DNA of 64,000 nt from assembly GCA_020636435.1 (NCBI GenBank), contig JACJXX010000001.1:4543001-4607000 (forward strand), written 5' to 3'. A model generated the notes under the pieces. That model was given only the letters and a program-made list of their open reading frames with translations, was not told where the DNA came from and did not search any database. Of the stretch, positions 1 to 7,408 are shown piece after piece; position 1 is the first letter of the stretch, and each line of letters opens with the position of its first letter. The position numbers were made by a program, and so were the translations under genes. Origin of the DNA: Lewinellaceae bacterium (GTDB lineage Bacteria > Bacteroidota > Bacteroidia > Chitinophagales > Saprospiraceae).

Positions 1-845
1 AATATGCTTTACCGGAGAAAGCAACTTCCAATACCGGTTCCCTGGCTGAATTGTTTTGGCTGGAGACGCTGCCGGGCAAATTGTCCTACGACGGGCTGAG
101 AGATATTGGCGAGTCCTCCTTCATCAAAAACAAAAGCAGAATCGCCTTGCGGGTAGGTATGTTCGGAAGCGCGGAGTACAACCATATTACCGTTCCTTCC
201 AGCGAGGAGAAAAAACTGGAAAATGAGTTGCAGCGCTACGCAATGGGTTACGGCGGCGGCCTGTCCCTGGGCATGGGAATAGGGCGTTTTGAAATAGAAA
301 CGGGCGCCATCTACGCTGCGCGCCAGTATCCGGTGGGCTTGCTTTACGTCAAGGGTAGCGTAGGGTCCGGTTTGCAGGGGCAACTCCTGGAAGCCAGCGA
401 ACTCAATATCATCAATGTGCCACTCCACTTCCGGTACAACTTCCTGCACCGGGGCAGCTGGCGGGCTTATGCCCTGGCGGGCGCCTCCCTGCAGGTGGCT
501 TTTCAGCGCAACTACTACGTCACCGATGATCCACAGTTTGACTTTCTGCCGATGCAACCGCCGCCGTCGCCGGCGCCTCCTGCCCCTGCCGACGAGTCGT
601 CAACCATCGACCGCATACGCAGGTCTGGCCTGGGATGGTTCGAAGGAGGCACCTTCGAAGAAAACGCCTACCTGACCGGCAACCTGGGCCTCGGCCTGGA
701 ACGATACATCAACTCCCGCTGGAGCCTCTTCGTCCAGCCTACTTACCAGCATTCCCTTCAGTACTTCCGCGTTGGCCTGGGGCCTAATGCCGACCAGATC
801 AACTCGCTTTCGGTGCTTTTCGGGGCTAAAGTTCGGGTGAAGTAG
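1..845 (+). CDS. Outer-membrane beta-barrel protein, C-terminal part (partial at left edge)
   Basis: The frame is open from the first bases of the window, so the true start lies to the left; the TTG at 51 is only an internal codon. The visible 280 or so residues alternate polar and hydrophobic stretches with many Gly and aromatic residues (for example RFEIETGAIYAARQY and WSLFVQPTYQHSL) and end in a charged strand, the pattern of a PorT/outer-membrane beta-barrel domain of Bacteroidota. A Pro-rich loop lies near residues 180-195. It would sit in the outer membrane; its role is unknown. The stop is two bases from the stop of the convergent ATPase gene, so there is no room for a separate terminator. 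Confidence 0.7.
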   Translation, partial: YALPEKATSNTGSLAELFWLETLPGKLSYDGLRDIGESSFIKNKSRIALRVGMFGSAEYNHITVPSSEEKKLENELQRYAMGYGGGLSLGMGIGRFEIETGAIYAARQYPVGLLYVKGSVGSGLQGQLLEASELNIINVPLHFRYNFLHRGSWRAYALAGASLQVAFQRNYYVTDDPQFDFLPMQPPPSPAPPAPADESSTIDRIRRSGLGWFEGGTFEENAYLTGNLGLGLERYINSRWSLFVQPTYQHSLQYFRVGLGPNADQINSLSVLFGAKVRVK

Positions 846-847
846 GC

Positions 848-3352
848 TCAAGCGTTGGTTGCCGCCTTGCTGGTTGCCGCCAGCTTATACCCTTCGAACC
901 AGAATACCGTCAGGAAAGCGATTAAGGCACAGATAGCCCACAGGTGAGGGGTAAGCTGCGACAGATGAAAGGTAGTTCGCACCACAGGCACGAACTGCAG
1001 GGCCGCCAACAGCAGCAGGGAAGCCCCCAGCATCAAAGGCAATAGGTTGTTTGGGTAGCGGATAGTGGTAAAGATCGTCTCCCGGAAAGATCGGTTTACC
1101 AGGGTTAGGAATATATTGCTGATGATCAGGGTGATGAAAGCCATTGTCCGGGTGGAAGCTTCATCCATGCCGGATGCCATAGCCCAGTAATAGGCGCCCA
1201 ACACGCCGCAGGCGATGATCAGCCCCTGCAGGATGCTGCCCGAAAGCTCCCGCCAGGAAAACAGGCTGGCGGAAGGATCGCGCGGCTTTTGGCTCATTAC
1301 GCCGGTTTCCATCGGTTCGTTCTCAAAGAAAATAGAGCAGGTTGGGCCCATGATCATCTCCAGGAAGATAATGTGCACCGGGGAAAAGATGTTGCGGTAT
1401 TCCCAGTTGAGCACCAATGGCATCAGGACGACGAGGATGATGGGGATGTGGATGGAAATGATATAGCGGATCGCCTTTTTTAGGTTGTGATAGATTTTGC
1501 GCCCGTTGGCGATGGCCTCAGCCATCTTTTCCAGTTTGTCATCAGTGATAACCAGGGCGGCGGCTTTTTTGGCGATATCTGTCCCGCGGTCCCCCATGGC
1601 CACTCCGATGTGGGCGGCTTTGAGGGCGGGGCCGTCATTGACGCCATCGCCGGTCATGGCCACTATCTGGCCGTTGGCCTTCAGGGCTTCCACCACTTTG
1701 AACTTAGCTTCGGGAAACATGCGGGCGAAAATATTGACGGTATCTACTGCTTCCCGCAGTTTTTCCCCAGGCATATTCATCACTGCCTCGCCCAAAAGGT
1801 ACTGCCCATTGTGGCGGAGGCCACTTTCTCCGGCAATGGTCAGGGCTGTCGCGGCGTAGTCGCCAGTGATCATCTTCACCTGTATGCCCGCCTGGTAAAA
1901 CTGGCTGAACACTTCCCGGATACCCTTCTTTGGTGGGTCGTAAAGGGCAGCCAGGCCCAGGAACTGCCACTCGAAATCGTCCTGCCGTTCCGGAAAAGCA
2001 GCCGGGGCAACCAATGCCCGGGCTACCCCCAGCACCCGGAACCCTTTGGCCGCCAGTTCGTGCGTAATGCCTTCCACCTTTGCTTTCCCGCCTTCCGGCA
2101 TGGGCGAATGGGCGAGTATCCTTTCTACCGCGCCTTTGGCGGCAATGATCCGTTCTTCGCCCCTTTGCCAGATGTGGGTCATCATGGGCGGCCGGCCTTC
2201 CAGCGGATACTCGTGCACCATCTGGTATTGTTCGCGGGCGTCAGCGGCGGCATTTTGCCGGTAGGCCTGGTGCAGCGCTTTCTCCATGGGGTCGAAGGGC
2301 ATCGGTTCGCTGGCCCACATAGCATAAGCAAGTACTGGATTGTCCGGGTATTGGCTCAGGCCAGCCACTTCGATGAGTTTATCCTTTTCAAAGTCGTAGA
2401 CTGCCGCCAATGACATCCTGTTCTCAGTGATCGTGCCCGTTTTGTCCAAACAAATGACGCTGGCGGAACCCAGGCTTTCCACCGTAATGGGTTGTTTGAC
2501 CAACAGGCCGATCTTGCTCATCCGGTAAGCGCCGATGGCCATGAAGGAAGAAAAGGCAACCGGAATCTCCTCGGGGATAAGCGACATGGTCATAACCAGC
2601 CCGAAGAGCAGGCTGACCACCAGGTCGAAGGTCGACAGGTAGTTGATGCCAAAGACCAGCAGAAAGGCCAGCAAGCCCACCAGCGCCATCCGCTGCACAA
2701 AAGCGCTCACCTGCTTTTGCAGGAGCGACTTTTCCTGGGTGATGCCCTCCATGCGCTTTCCCAGCCTGGCCAGTTCAGTCTGCGTGCCGGTTTTAGTTAC
2801 CCGGGCAGTACATAGGCCGGAGGCAACAAGGGTGCCCTGAAGGATGCCCGCGCCGGCATCCCGGAAAACCGGCATCGACTCTCCGGTCATAATGGACTCG
2901 TCAACCGAGAAATCGTTCTGCCGGAGCACTATGGCGTCGGCAGGAACCGTCTCGCCCTCCGAAAGGATCACGATGTCATCCGGCACCAGTTCTGCAGCCG
3001 GCAACCGCACTTCCTCACCCTCCCGTATCAGGAGAACGCTGCTTTGGGTATATTTCTTCAGGCTTTTTATGGCATTGGCGCTGCGCACCTCCTGATAAAT
3101 GGAGACGATAACGACCATGGCCATGGCGAAGAGCATGATCTGGCCTTCATAAATGTTGCCGAGGAAGAAGTAGATGCTGCATACGGCTATCAGAATGAGA
3201 AACATGGGTTCGCGGGCCACATCCCACAGCATCCGGAAGATGTGGCGGGCGCGCCCGGTGTAGAGGGCGTTCTTTCCGAAGCGTTTCTGACGGCTGGCTA
3301 CTTCCTGTGGGTTAAGTCCCTGATAAGCCAGGTTGTTCTTTTCTTTCGTCAT
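848..3352 (-). CDS. Cation-translocating P-type ATPase
   Basis: The 834-residue protein has the P-type ATPase order: cation ATPase N-terminal segment, M1-M2 (about 45-85), actuator domain with TGES, M3-M4 with IPEEIP, phosphorylation site DKTGT with Asp303, nucleotide-binding domain, hinge GDGVND, then six C-terminal membrane helices. It should pump a cation across the inner membrane at the cost of ATP. The fourth helix carries PEEIP rather than the PEGLP of SERCA-type calcium pumps, and M6 reads FLEMIMGPTCSIFFENEP, so the ion cannot be read from known calcium sites. It is divergent from the DUF2231/two-component operon, and a four-half-site regulator box lies between them. I see no CPC motif or N-terminal CxxC domain, which argues against a copper pump. 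Confidence 0.93.
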   Translation of the reverse strand: MTKEKNNLAYQGLNPQEVASRQKRFGKNALYTGRARHIFRMLWDVAREPMFLILIAVCSIYFFLGNIYEGQIMLFAMAMVVIVSIYQEVRSANAIKSLKKYTQSSVLLIREGEEVRLPAAELVPDDIVILSEGETVPADAIVLRQNDFSVDESIMTGESMPVFRDAGAGILQGTLVASGLCTARVTKTGTQTELARLGKRMEGITQEKSLLQKQVSAFVQRMALVGLLAFLLVFGINYLSTFDLVVSLLFGLVMTMSLIPEEIPVAFSSFMAIGAYRMSKIGLLVKQPITVESLGSASVICLDKTGTITENRMSLAAVYDFEKDKLIEVAGLSQYPDNPVLAYAMWASEPMPFDPMEKALHQAYRQNAAADAREQYQMVHEYPLEGRPPMMTHIWQRGEERIIAAKGAVERILAHSPMPEGGKAKVEGITHELAAKGFRVLGVARALVAPAAFPERQDDFEWQFLGLAALYDPPKKGIREVFSQFYQAGIQVKMITGDYAATALTIAGESGLRHNGQYLLGEAVMNMPGEKLREAVDTVNIFARMFPEAKFKVVEALKANGQIVAMTGDGVNDGPALKAAHIGVAMGDRGTDIAKKAAALVITDDKLEKMAEAIANGRKIYHNLKKAIRYIISIHIPIILVVLMPLVLNWEYRNIFSPVHIIFLEMIMGPTCSIFFENEPMETGVMSQKPRDPSASLFSWRELSGSILQGLIIACGVLGAYYWAMASGMDEASTRTMAFITLIISNIFLTLVNRSFRETIFTTIRYPNNLLPLMLGASLLLLAALQFVPVVRTTFHLSQLTPHLWAICALIAFLTVFWFEGYKLAATSKAATNA

Positions 3353-3376
3353 GGTATAGTAGATTGAGCTTGCTGC

Positions 3377-3435
3377 TTTTAAGCAATTTTTAAGGATAGC
3401 TTAATCCTGCTTAAATGCCGGTGGACGTAATATTG
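3377..3435 (+). promoter_or_regulatory. Putative OmpR-type operator (four TTAA half-sites) and promoter
   Basis: TTAAG-like half-sites start at 3379, 3390, 3401 and 3411 (TTAAG, TTAAG, TTAAT, TTAAA), that is 11, 11 and 10 bases apart, one helical turn each. A TAATATTG box at 3428-3435 matches the Bacteroidota -7 consensus TAnnTTTG with one mismatch, 13 bases before the DUF2231 start codon. The same arrangement recurs at 5983-6039. OmpR-family dimers commonly bind tandem 10-11 bp repeats, so autoregulation by the adjacent regulator is the simplest reading. The box also lies 25 bases upstream of the divergent ATPase start. Confidence 0.6.
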
Positions 3436-3448
3436 TAAATAAAAAACC

Positions 3449-3919
3449 ATGAATACGATGATTTCTGCCACCCACCTGCACGCCATGCTGGTGCATTTTC
3501 CCATTGCCTTGTTGATCGTTGGCTTCCTTGCTGACCTTTACGGCTTTTTCAGCGGCCGCCCCTTTTTTAAACAGGCTGGTTTATTCCTGCTGTTATTAGG
3601 CGCTGCCGGCGCTGCCGCAGCCTACTTCAGCGGAGAGTCGGCCGGAGAAGGGATGGAGGAAGGCAGCCTTGGGCAGGCAGTAGCCCTGCACGAACAGGCT
3701 GCGCTCATCACTGTATGGGCAAGTGTGGCGGTGGTGCTGGTTCGCCTGAGCCTGGTTGCGTTAAAGCGTTTCCAGGGCTGGCCCAGCCTGATCAGTATTG
3801 TACTGTTTGCTTTACTCATTGCATCGGTGGCCCGAACGGGTTATCTTGGGGGGCAGTTGGTATATCGGCACGCGGCTGGTGTAGAACTGAGTTTACCCAC
3901 TTTTTCCGATACTGAATGA
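3449..3919 (+). CDS. DUF2231-type inner-membrane protein
   Basis: The 156-residue protein has four hydrophobic segments (about 12-30, 40-60, 85-108, 118-137). Conserved family-like features are HAMLVHFPIALL in the first helix, an acidic loop after the second helix (FSGESAGEGMEE) and TGYLGGQLVYRHAAG after the last helix; the two His-rich ends could face a common site. DUF2231 proteins have no assigned reaction. It is the first gene of a set with the response regulator 12 bases downstream and the kinase overlapping that gene, and it has a paralogue at 6820-7335, which places it in the output or sensing side of the two-component system. Confidence 0.8.
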   Translation: MNTMISATHLHAMLVHFPIALLIVGFLADLYGFFSGRPFFKQAGLFLLLLGAAGAAAAYFSGESAGEGMEEGSLGQAVALHEQAALITVWASVAVVLVRLSLVALKRFQGWPSLISIVLFALLIASVARTGYLGGQLVYRHAAGVELSLPTFSDTE

Positions 3920-3931
3920 CAAAAAGGAGCC

Positions 3932-4609
3932 ATGAGAATACTGCTAGTGGAGGACGAAACGCCCATCGCCAATTTTATCCGGGACGGCCTGAGAGAAGAG
4001 GGTTTCGCCGTCGATGTGGCCGATAATGGCAGGACCGGCCTGGAGATGGCATTGGGCTACCTGGAAGAATATGACCTTTTTCTTCTGGACTGGATGTTGC
4101 CGGGCGTGAGTGGAATCGAGATATGCCGACAGATACGAAAAGAAAAAGCCCAAACTCCCATCATCTTTCTGACAGCAAAAGATACGGTTGATGACGCTGT
4201 TTTTGGACTGGAAGCCGGTGCCAACGACTATATTCGGAAGCCATTTGCTTTTGAAGAACTGCTCGCCCGCATCCGTGTGCTATTGCGCAGTAAGGAAGGA
4301 GATCAGCACGTCTTTTCCTACGGCGATATCGAAATGGATATCGAAGCCTACCGCGTGGCCAAAGGCGGTAATCCGGTAGAACTGACCCAAAAGGAATTTG
4401 CGCTGCTGGAATACCTGCTCCGCAATAAAGGTAAAGTATGCCGCCGCACCCGCATCATTGAAAAAGTCTGGGATATCAACTTCGAGCACGACACCTCAGT
4501 GATCGATGTGTACATTAATTTTCTACGCAAAAAGCTGGACCAGCCCGGAGCGCCTTCCTTTATAGAAACCATTCGCGGCGTAGGGTACCGGGTAAATGAG
4601 GAAGCATGA
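3932..4609 (+). CDS. OmpR/PhoB-family response regulator
   Basis: The 225-residue protein has a receiver domain (1-115) with acidic pocket E8-D9, phospho-acceptor Asp53 in LLDWMLPG, a Thr in FLTAKD and the Lys of KPF, followed by a winged-helix DNA-binding domain (125-225) ending in IRGVGYRV. It should bind DNA as a phosphorylation-driven dimer. Its stop overlaps the kinase start by four bases (ATGA), so the pair is translationally coupled. Likely targets are the tandem TTAAG boxes at 3379-3415 and 5983-6020. By resemblance it belongs with the CusR/heavy-metal or envelope-stress regulators, but the signal is not evident from sequence. Confidence 0.95.
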   Translation: MRILLVEDETPIANFIRDGLREEGFAVDVADNGRTGLEMALGYLEEYDLFLLDWMLPGVSGIEICRQIRKEKAQTPIIFLTAKDTVDDAVFGLEAGANDYIRKPFAFEELLARIRVLLRSKEGDQHVFSYGDIEMDIEAYRVAKGGNPVELTQKEFALLEYLLRNKGKVCRRTRIIEKVWDINFEHDTSVIDVYINFLRKKLDQPGAPSFIETIRGVGYRVNEEA

Positions 4610-5979
4610 AGCTGACATTTCAAAACCGGATCGCCCTTTTCAATACCCTGGCAGCCGCTGCCGCCACCCTGCTGGTCTTCCTGGTGGTGTATGCCGTTGT
4701 TTACTTTACGGCCTATCATCACCTCGACGAGGATATCCGGCAGGAACAGGAAGAAATTTTTTCCAACCTCCTGTGGAGAGGCGACTCGATCGTGATCAAC
4801 CGGATGCCGGAATGGGAAGAGCAGGAACACCAGCAGGTGGAGGTCAACCCCACCTTCCTGCAAATTACCGATACACAGGGCAACCTGCGCTTTCGTTCCG
4901 CCAACCTGCAAAAAGACTTTTTTCTTTTCATCCCCGGCCTGGAAAAAGAGGCCTTCCTCAACAGCAGCCTCAACGGGCAGCGGGTCCGGTTGGGCCATTT
5001 CCCTATCATTAACGCAACTGGTAAAAATACCGGGCAGCTGGTTGTAGGCGTATCTATGGAAGAATCGGCGGTGGTGCTCAACAACCTGCGCATTACCCTG
5101 CTCATTGCTTTCCCTTTCCTGCTCCTGGTGCTCTATCTGGCCACTTCGGTCGCGGCGGCCAAGGGCATTGCGCCGGTGCACCAGATCATAAAAACCGCCT
5201 CCGGCATCGGCGATGCGAATGTTCACACCCGCTTGCCTATGCCGGAACACAAAGACGAACTATTTCAACTGGCCGCCACCATTAATGCGTTGTTGAACCG
5301 GATCGAAAGCCGCATCAAACGCGAAAAACAATTTACAGCCGACGCTTCCCACGAGCTGCGCACCCCGCTGGCCGCCATCCGGGGCACCCTGGAGGTGCTC
5401 GCCCGCCGGCCACGCGAGCCGGCGCATTACGAAGAAAAGATCGCCGAAGTCATCCGGGAAGTAGACCGCATGAACCGGATACTGAGCCAACTACTTCAAC
5501 TCTCCCGCCTGGAGGCAGGCCAGGCGGCCTTCAGCCAGGAGCCCATCAATCTGCTGCGCCTGGTTCAGGAACTGATGCCGCAATGGCAGCCCGAACTGGA
5601 CCGGAAGCAAATAGAGGTCATTGCCAACATCCCTCCCGAAGCCGGACTGACGGCAGATCCATCTTCCCTCAGGCTGATGGCCGACAACCTGGCCGCCAAC
5701 GCCATAAAGTACGGCAGGCGCCACGGCCGCATAAACATCAGCTGGCGGCCGGAAGAACGCGCCCTTTCCATTGCCGATGACGGTCCCGGCATTGCCGCCG
5801 AGCACCTGCCGTTCCTCTTCGACCGCTTCTACCGCGCCGACGCCTCCCGCAACTCCAGAATACCCGGCACCGGACTGGGGTTGTCTATCGTCAAAAAACT
5901 CGCCGACCTGCAGGGTATCCGCATCGAACTGAGCAGCAGCGAAGGAGAAGGAACCACCATTACGTTGTTCTTCCCATAA
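4606..5979 (+). CDS. HAMP sensor histidine kinase
   Basis: The 457-residue protein has TM1 (about 9-33), a periplasmic sensor of about 130 residues, TM2 (about 163-183), a HAMP linker, a HisKA helix with SHELRTP (His249), and an ATPase domain with N-box (DNLAANAIKYG), G1 (DDGPGI), F-box (FDRFYRA) and G2 (GTGLGLSI). The start of the sensor domain is rich in His, Glu and Asp (YHHLDEDIRQEQEE, then MPEWEEQEHQQ), which would suit metal binding, but this is inference. It should phosphorylate the adjacent regulator. The gene ends directly upstream of the second TTAAG box, whose first half-site starts four bases past the stop. Confidence 0.95.
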   Translation: MKLTFQNRIALFNTLAAAAATLLVFLVVYAVVYFTAYHHLDEDIRQEQEEIFSNLLWRGDSIVINRMPEWEEQEHQQVEVNPTFLQITDTQGNLRFRSANLQKDFFLFIPGLEKEAFLNSSLNGQRVRLGHFPIINATGKNTGQLVVGVSMEESAVVLNNLRITLLIAFPFLLLVLYLATSVAAAKGIAPVHQIIKTASGIGDANVHTRLPMPEHKDELFQLAATINALLNRIESRIKREKQFTADASHELRTPLAAIRGTLEVLARRPREPAHYEEKIAEVIREVDRMNRILSQLLQLSRLEAGQAAFSQEPINLLRLVQELMPQWQPELDRKQIEVIANIPPEAGLTADPSSLRLMADNLAANAIKYGRRHGRINISWRPEERALSIADDGPGIAAEHLPFLFDRFYRADASRNSRIPGTGLGLSIVKKLADLQGIRIELSSSEGEGTTITLFFP

Positions 5980-5982
5980 TTT

Positions 5983-6039
5983 TTAAGCCAATTTTTAGAA
6001 TCGCTTAAGGGCCGTATAAGGGCCCGGGGTGCATCTTTG
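5983..6039 (+). promoter_or_regulatory. Second TTAAG-type operator and promoter, upstream of the rubrerythrin gene
   Basis: Half-sites start at 5983 (TTAAG), 5995 (TTAGA), 6005 (TTAAG) and 6016 (ATAAG), with spacings 12, 10 and 11. A CATCTTTG box at 6032-6039 resembles the -7 consensus TAnnTTTG. The distance from the last half-site to the -7 box is 16 bases here and 17 at the first operator. The stretch TTTTAAGC followed by AATTTTTA is shared almost base for base with 3377-3392. This predicts joint control of both operons by the same regulator. Confidence 0.6.
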
Positions 6040-6076
6040 TGGGGTCCAGATAATTGGACATTCTAAAAAAAGAACC

Positions 6077-6799
6077 ATGAAAAAGAGATTGTTATTCGCG
6101 ATGCTGCTGGCCGCTATAGCCGGCATGGGATTGGCCTCCTGTAATGATCAGCCGGAAAAGAAAATAGGACAGGAGCCTACTTTCAACGAAGATCAGCCGG
6201 CCCAGTTGGTAGCCAACAAGGCCGCGGCAATCAGCCCCGCTGACGCCCGCGCCCTGGTCATCGCCAACCTGCAAACCGCCTTCGCCGGAGAAACGACAGC
6301 CAGCGCCAAATACGCTGCTTACTCCAAAAAAGCAGAAGCAGAAGGCCACCAAAAGATCGCCCTGCTGTTTAAGGCCGCTTCTGCTTCCGAGAAAGTACAC
6401 GCCAACAACCACCGGGCAGCACTGGAAGAGATGGGCGAAGCCGTCAGTAAGGTGAGCCCGGAATTTACGGTCAAAACCACCAAAGAAAACCTGGAGGACG
6501 CCATCGCCGGCGAATCCTACGAGATCAGTACCATGTATCCCGAGTTTCTGGCCAATGCGGCAAAGGCAGATATGCAGATGGCCCTGCTCAGCCTCAACTA
6601 TGCTTACAAAACCGAACAAAAGCATAAACCGCTGTACGAAAAGGCCCTCGCCGCCCTGCAGAATAGCCAGGAAGACAGCCTGGCCGGCCGCTACTTCGTC
6701 TGCCCCACCTGCGGCAATACCTACGATGGCGCTGCCCCCAAGCGTTGCGGCATTTCCATGACCAGTGGGGAACGCTTTGTCGAGATCAATTCCTTATAA
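6077..6799 (+). CDS. Exported rubrerythrin-family lipoprotein with altered rubredoxin site
   Basis: The start at 6077 gives a lipoprotein signal peptide with lipobox GLASC, so the 240-residue precursor should be anchored outside the cytoplasm. A ferritin-like four-helix domain follows (about 55-190) with di-iron type Glu/His motifs (AGETTASAKY, EKVHANNHRAA, AGESYEIS, EQKHK). The C-terminal rubredoxin-like knuckle has Cys209 and Cys212 (CPTCG) and Cys224 (RCGI), but the fourth ligand position is Ser227 (codon TCC). Rubrerythrins reduce peroxide at a di-iron centre with electrons passed by the rubredoxin iron. An in-frame ATG-less extension upstream to 6029 overlaps the promoter and is rejected. 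It is followed 20 bases later by a DUF2231 gene. Confidence 0.88.
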   Translation: MKKRLLFAMLLAAIAGMGLASCNDQPEKKIGQEPTFNEDQPAQLVANKAAAISPADARALVIANLQTAFAGETTASAKYAAYSKKAEAEGHQKIALLFKAASASEKVHANNHRAALEEMGEAVSKVSPEFTVKTTKENLEDAIAGESYEISTMYPEFLANAAKADMQMALLSLNYAYKTEQKHKPLYEKALAALQNSQEDSLAGRYFVCPTCGNTYDGAAPKRCGISMTSGERFVEINSL

Positions 6800-6819
6800 T
6801 CCTCTAAAAAATAGAAATC

Positions 6820-7335
6820 ATGAATCAAGCACATGTCCATCTGCTGCTGACCCACCTCCCCATTGTCGGCTCCCTGCTGGGGGTGTTGGCCTTACTGGCG
6901 GGCTTCGCCTTCCGCTCGGAGCCGGTAAAACGTACGGCCCTCGGGCTCTTCCTTTTCGCCGCGCTGGCAGCCATCCCCACCTTCCTGACCGGCGAGGGCG
7001 CTGAAGAGGTCGTCGAAAACCTGCCCGGCGTCCAGGAAAGCCTGATCGGGCGCCACGAGGATATGGCTTCCATATTCATCTGGCTCATCAGCGGCCTGGG
7101 GCTGCTCTCCCTGGCCACGCTGGCCGCCAGCTTTAAGAGCAACAGTATCAGCAAGGCCCTGTACGCCGTTACCCTTGTTGTTTCCCTGGCGGCTATGGGC
7201 GTGGCTACCCAGGTAGGCGCCACGGGCGGCCAAATCCGCCATACGGAAATCGGCAGCGCTACCACCCAGGCCGATGCCGGGCAGGAGGGAGGCGGCGTGT
7301 ATGGAGGTGAGCAGGAGGAAAGGGATGAGGATTAG
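6820..7335 (+). CDS. Second DUF2231-like inner-membrane protein
   Basis: The 171-residue protein has four hydrophobic segments (about 10-27, 37-56, 80-102, 112-130). It opens with HVHLLLTHLPIVGSLLG, carries an acidic loop (TGEGAEEVVENLPG), an internal GRHEDMA and a closing GATGGQIRHTEIG, the same order of motifs as the 3449-3919 protein, so the two are divergent paralogues. The tail is Gly/Glu/Asp rich. It is 20 bases behind the rubrerythrin gene, under the second TTAAG box. The pairing suggests a membrane partner for the exported rubrerythrin, possibly for electron or ion supply; this is inference. Confidence 0.78.
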   Translation: MNQAHVHLLLTHLPIVGSLLGVLALLAGFAFRSEPVKRTALGLFLFAALAAIPTFLTGEGAEEVVENLPGVQESLIGRHEDMASIFIWLISGLGLLSLATLAASFKSNSISKALYAVTLVVSLAAMGVATQVGATGGQIRHTEIGSATTQADAGQEGGGVYGGEQEERDED

Positions 7336-7341
7336 GCTTAT

Positions 7342-7386
7342 CAGTTTAGATTTTCCTGATTTTCAAAATCAGGAAAATCTAAACTG
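7342..7386. terminator. Perfect 22-bp inverted repeat between convergent genes
   Basis: Arms at 7342-7363 and 7365-7386 are exact reverse complements around a single central base. The outer part is CAGTTTAG/CTAAACTG and each arm holds runs of T or A, so an RNA from either strand folds into a long hairpin with a U-rich side. It lies between the stops of the DUF2231 gene (+) and the GlxA-type regulator (-). A bidirectional terminator is the simplest function. Confidence 0.7.
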
Positions 7387-7408
7387 TTCTCATCAGGCCA
7401 TGGAACAA

